Source of the DNA: Pseudoxanthomonas suwonensis 11-1
GTDB lineage: Bacteria; Pseudomonadota; Gammaproteobacteria; Xanthomonadales; Xanthomonadaceae
Assembly: GCF_000185965.1 (NCBI RefSeq)
Contig: NC_014924.1
Coordinates: 930,001 to 994,000, forward strand
Direction of reading: 5' to 3'
Length of the DNA stretch: 64,000 bases
Positions 61,282 through 64,000 of the stretch are shown piece by piece (position 1 is the stretch's first letter; each line of letters opens with the position of its first letter). Under the pieces are notes generated by a model. That model was not told where the DNA came from. It saw nothing but the letters and a program-made list of their open reading frames with translations, and searched no databases. The translations under genes were made by a program, and so were the position numbers.

Positions 61282-62342
61282 GCGAGATGCAGGCTTCGAA
61301 GGTGCAGCCGGCGCGCGCGCTGCGCGAGCGGCTGATGGCCCATCCGCTGCTGTGGCCGGCGCTGGCGCTGGTCCTGCTGCTGCTGGGCAATGCGCTGTTC
61401 AATCCCGGCTTCCTGTCCCTGCAGTGGCGCGACGGCCACCTGTACGGGAACCTGGTCGATATCGCCAACCGCGCCGCGCCACTGGCGCTGGTCTCGCTGG
61501 GCATGACCCTGGTGATCGCAGTGCGCGGCCTGGATATCTCGGTGGGCGCGGTGCTGGCGATCAGTGCCACGGTCGCGGCCTGGACCATCGCGCGGATGCA
61601 GGCCGGTGGCAGCGAAGGGCTGGCGCCGCTGTTCGGCGCGATCGCCGCGGCGCTGGCCGTGGCGGCGCTGTGCGGACTGTGGAACGGCGTGCTGGTGGTC
61701 AAGGTCGGGATGCAGCCGATCATCGCCACCCTGATCCTGATGGTGGCCGGGCGCGGCGTGGCCCAGCTCATTGGCGACGGCCAGATCCTGACCATCTACT
61801 ACGCGCCGTACGCGTTCCTGGGCAAGGGCTTCCTGCTCGGCCTGCCGTTCTCGGTGTTCGTGCTGGCGGTGGTGTTCGTCGCGGTGAAGCTGCTGCTGGA
61901 CCGCACCGCACTGGGCCTGTTCGTGCGCGCCATCGGCCACAACCCCTCGGCGGTCCACGTGGCCGGCATCCGCGCCCGTGCCATCGCCCTGTCGCTGTAC
62001 GTCTTCTGCAGCTTCACCGCCGGCCTGGCCGGCCTGCTGGTCAGCTCCAACGTGGCCAGCGCCGATGCCAACAACGCTGGCCAGCTGCTGGAGCTGGACG
62101 CGATCCTGGCCGTGGCCCTGGGCGGCAGCGCCCTGGCCGGTGGGCGCTTCAGCCTGGCCGGCAGCCTGCTGGGCGCGCTGATCATCCAGACCCTCACCAC
62201 CACCATCTACGCCATCGGCGTGCCGCCGCAGGTCAACCTGGTGGTCAAGGCGCTGCTGGTGACCGCGGTGCTGCTGTTGCAGTCGCCGCAGTTCCGGGCC
62301 AAGGCCAGGGCGCTGTTCAGCCGCAGGGAGGCCCGCGCATGA
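61278..62342 (+). CDS. ytfT: Furanose ABC transporter permease YtfT
   Basis: A 354-residue permease of the BPD_transp_2 type with 8-10 hydrophobic helices. ALVSLGMTLVIAVRGLDISVG and LDAILAVALGGSALAGGRFSLAGS are family signatures. It pairs with YjfF to form the membrane channel. Coupled by four-base overlaps on both sides. The N-terminal about 25 residues are cytoplasmic and basic. Confidence 0.94.
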   Translation: MSEMQASKVQPARALRERLMAHPLLWPALALVLLLLGNALFNPGFLSLQWRDGHLYGNLVDIANRAAPLALVSLGMTLVIAVRGLDISVGAVLAISATVAAWTIARMQAGGSEGLAPLFGAIAAALAVAALCGLWNGVLVVKVGMQPIIATLILMVAGRGVAQLIGDGQILTIYYAPYAFLGKGFLLGLPFSVFVLAVVFVAVKLLLDRTALGLFVRAIGHNPSAVHVAGIRARAIALSLYVFCSFTAGLAGLLVSSNVASADANNAGQLLELDAILAVALGGSALAGGRFSLAGSLLGALIIQTLTTTIYAIGVPPQVNLVVKALLVTAVLLLQSPQFRAKARALFSRREARA

Positions 62343-63361
62343 GCGTCGCGATGCGTGCGCCGGGTGCCGGCAACCTGCTGCGCCGGCTGCGTGAGCCGGG
62401 CCTGCTGTCGCTGGCGGTGACCCTGGCCCTGTTCGTGGCCATGTCCGCCGCCGGTGGCGTGCTGTACGAGGGTTTCCTGTCGCCGCAGGTGTTCCTGAAC
62501 CTGCTGATCGACAACGCCTTCCTGCTGATCGTCGCGGTCGGCATGACCTTCGTGATCCTCACCGGCGGCATCGACCTGTCGGTGGGCGCGGTGGTCGCGT
62601 TCACCACGGTGCTGCTGGCCAGCCTGGTCGAGAAGCATGGCTGGCATCCGCTGGCGGCGATCCCGGCGGTGCTGGCGCTGGGCACCGGTTTCGGTGCGCT
62701 GATGGGCGTGCTGATCGAGCGCTACCGGCTGCAGCCGTTCGTGGTCACTTTGGCCGGCATGTTCCTGGCGCGCGGCGCGGCGACCCTGGTCAGCGTGGAC
62801 TCGATCGGCATCACCCACGCCTTCCACGTGGCCGTGGCCAGCACCCGGGTGCCGCTGGGCGGCGGGGTCTCGCTTTCCGTGGCGGCACTGGTGGCCGTGG
62901 CCATCGTCGTCGCCGGCGTGGTCCTGGCCGGCTCGACTCGCTTCGGGCGTACGGTCTATGCCATCGGCGGCAGCGAGCAGTCGGCGGCGCTGATGGGCCT
63001 GCCGGTGGATTCGACCCTGATCAAGGTTTATGCGCTGAGCGGCTTCTGCTCGGCACTGGCCGGCGTGGTCTATACCTTCTACATGCTCAGCGGTTACAGC
63101 CTGCACGGCATGGGCCTGGAGCTGGACGCGATCGCCGCGGTGGTGATCGGCGGCACCCTGCTGGCCGGTGGCAGCGGCTACGTGCTGGGCACCCTGTTCG
63201 GCGTGCTGGTGCTGGGCCTGATCCAGACCCTGATCGTGTTCGACGGCACCCTGAGCTCGTGGTGGACGCGCATCGCGATCGGCGTGCTGCTGCTGGCATT
63301 CTGCCTGCTGCAGCGCCTGCTGGCGCGGCGCAGCCCCACCAGCGGAGGCGGTCATGGTTGA
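62339..63361 (+). CDS. yjfF: Furanose ABC transporter permease YjfF
   Basis: A 340-residue permease, partner of YtfT. AFLLIVAVGMTFVILTGGIDLSVGAVVAF, FGRTVYAIGGSEQSAALMGLPV and LDAIAAVVIGGTLLAGGSGYVLG identify the family. The start overlaps ytfT (ATGA) and the stop overlaps the next gene by eight bases, so the GH97 enzyme is in the same operon. Confidence 0.94.
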   Translation: MSVAMRAPGAGNLLRRLREPGLLSLAVTLALFVAMSAAGGVLYEGFLSPQVFLNLLIDNAFLLIVAVGMTFVILTGGIDLSVGAVVAFTTVLLASLVEKHGWHPLAAIPAVLALGTGFGALMGVLIERYRLQPFVVTLAGMFLARGAATLVSVDSIGITHAFHVAVASTRVPLGGGVSLSVAALVAVAIVVAGVVLAGSTRFGRTVYAIGGSEQSAALMGLPVDSTLIKVYALSGFCSALAGVVYTFYMLSGYSLHGMGLELDAIAAVVIGGTLLAGGSGYVLGTLFGVLVLGLIQTLIVFDGTLSSWWTRIAIGVLLLAFCLLQRLLARRSPTSGGGHG

Positions 63362-64000
63362 GGTTTCCATCCGCGCGCGCGGCATGCGTGCGCTGCTGGC
63401 GATGCTGTTGCTGGGCGCCTGGTTGCCGTTGCAGGCGGCGACGCCGCTGGGCGATGTCGCAAGTCCCGACGGCACGCTGCAGGTGGAGATGGCGCTGGAT
63501 GACGACGGGCGTCCCACCTGGCGCCTGCTGCGCCAGGGTCGCGAGGTGGTCGCACCGTCGCCGCTGGGCATGGTGGGCGAGGGCGTGGACCTGTCCCGCG
63601 GGCTGGCCTTTGCCGGCGTCGATCCGGTCCAGCCGGTGGCCGACGACTACGAGCTGCTGTCCGGCAAGCGTCGCCACAACCAGTACCGCGCCAACCGCCG
63701 CGTGTTCCACTGGAAGGACGCGCAGGGGCACACGCTGGCGGTCGCCTGGCAGGTATCCAACGACGGCGCCGCATTCCGCTACGAGCTGGCGCGGGCCGTG
63801 CCCGGGCTGGAGACCTGGAAGCGCGATGCCGCGAGCTTCCGCCTGCCGGCCGATGCCCACGCGTGGTTGCAGCCGCTGGCCGAACCCAAGACCGGCTTCG
63901 GCCGCACCAATCCCTCGTACGAGGAGTACTACCTGCAGGACGTGCGGGTGGGCACGCCCACGCCGATGGGCCATGGCTGGGCGTTCCCGGCGCTGTTCCG
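63354..64000 (+). CDS. GH97-family glycoside hydrolase, C-terminus beyond window
   Basis: About 215 residues are visible before the right edge. A Sec signal peptide (MRALLAMLLLGAWLPLQAA) is followed by the GH97 N-terminal beta-sandwich: VASPDGTLQVEMALDDDGRPTW, YELLSGKRRHNQYRANRRVFHW, AVAWQVSNDGAAFRYEL and KTGFGRTNPSYEEYYLQD. Family members are calcium-dependent alpha-glucosidases, alpha-galactosidases or beta-L-arabinopyranosidases; the last would fit this locus but the active site is not in view. The start overlaps yjfF by eight bases. Confidence 0.85.
   Translation, partial: MVEVSIRARGMRALLAMLLLGAWLPLQAATPLGDVASPDGTLQVEMALDDDGRPTWRLLRQGREVVAPSPLGMVGEGVDLSRGLAFAGVDPVQPVADDYELLSGKRRHNQYRANRRVFHWKDAQGHTLAVAWQVSNDGAAFRYELARAVPGLETWKRDAASFRLPADAHAWLQPLAEPKTGFGRTNPSYEEYYLQDVRVGTPTPMGHGWAFPALF

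Overview
The window is a chromosomal stretch of a very GC-rich (about 70%) gammaproteobacterium. The evidence points to the Xanthomonadaceae/Lysobacteraceae (Lysobacter, Luteimonas or Pseudoxanthomonas type): an Oar-like TonB-dependent receptor with a carboxypeptidase-regulatory N-terminus, a fimT-pilVWXY1-pilE minor pilin operon, plant-polysaccharide (L-arabinan) degradation genes, and the 'tgcactctgaccccgg' REP-type repeat common in this group. Genus-level assignment is inference.

Layout. (1) 1-5970, housekeeping: a partial DUF2272 protein, Trm112-nadC, purE-purK, a divergent iron-type superoxide dismutase with altered second-shell residues, and a translationally coupled grxD-yciK-like-yhgN trio. 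(2) 6158-9418, an Oar-like TonB receptor closed by a textbook terminator, then ppnN. (3) 10955-19545, a LytS/AlgZ-type sensor kinase divergent from the minor pilin/PilY1/pilE operon. (4) 19720-23427, tRNA-Asn, an orphan FimT-like pseudopilin, uvrB, tRNA-Val and a small XRE regulator. (5) 23767-42177, the most unusual part: a SARP/BTAD-family regulator followed by an eleven-gene unidirectional operon. The operon encodes a 1558-residue protein with five separate hydrolase domains (trypsin, amidase, trypsin, papain-like, papain-like), a subtilisin, four paralogues of a family I do not recognise, a second pair of paralogues, and several novel proteins. Three near-identical heptamers and one degenerate heptamer, all in an 11-bp register, sit just upstream of the first operon gene and match the known architecture of SARP operators. 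(6) 42295-43010, two small hypothetical genes and a REP/REPIN-like inverted repeat. (7) 43091-64000, an L-arabinose/arabinan utilisation locus (GH127, L-arabinonate dehydratase, GH51, aldose epimerase, sugar 1-dehydrogenase, LysR regulator, AraD1/GguC-like FAH protein, YtfQRT-YjfF furanose transporter, GH97), interrupted at 47635-51927 by a SulP transporter and an arsR-arsH-acr3-arsC arsenic module.

How the genes work together. The arabinose locus reads as a coherent pathway: extracytoplasmic GH127/GH51 release L-arabinofuranose, the YtfQ lipoprotein and YtfRT-YjfF import it, an epimerase and a 1-dehydrogenase oxidise it, and the dehydratase and FAH protein continue the non-phosphorylative route. 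A lactonase is not visible here. In region 5 none of the hydrolases has a signal peptide. They would act inside the cell, or be delivered by a route the sequence does not reveal. Tight spacing and repeated overlapping stop/start codons indicate that the operon products are made together. The most economical reading is a multi-component proteolytic/peptidoglycan-cleaving assembly under SARP control. Its purpose (conflict, predation or development) cannot be decided from sequence.
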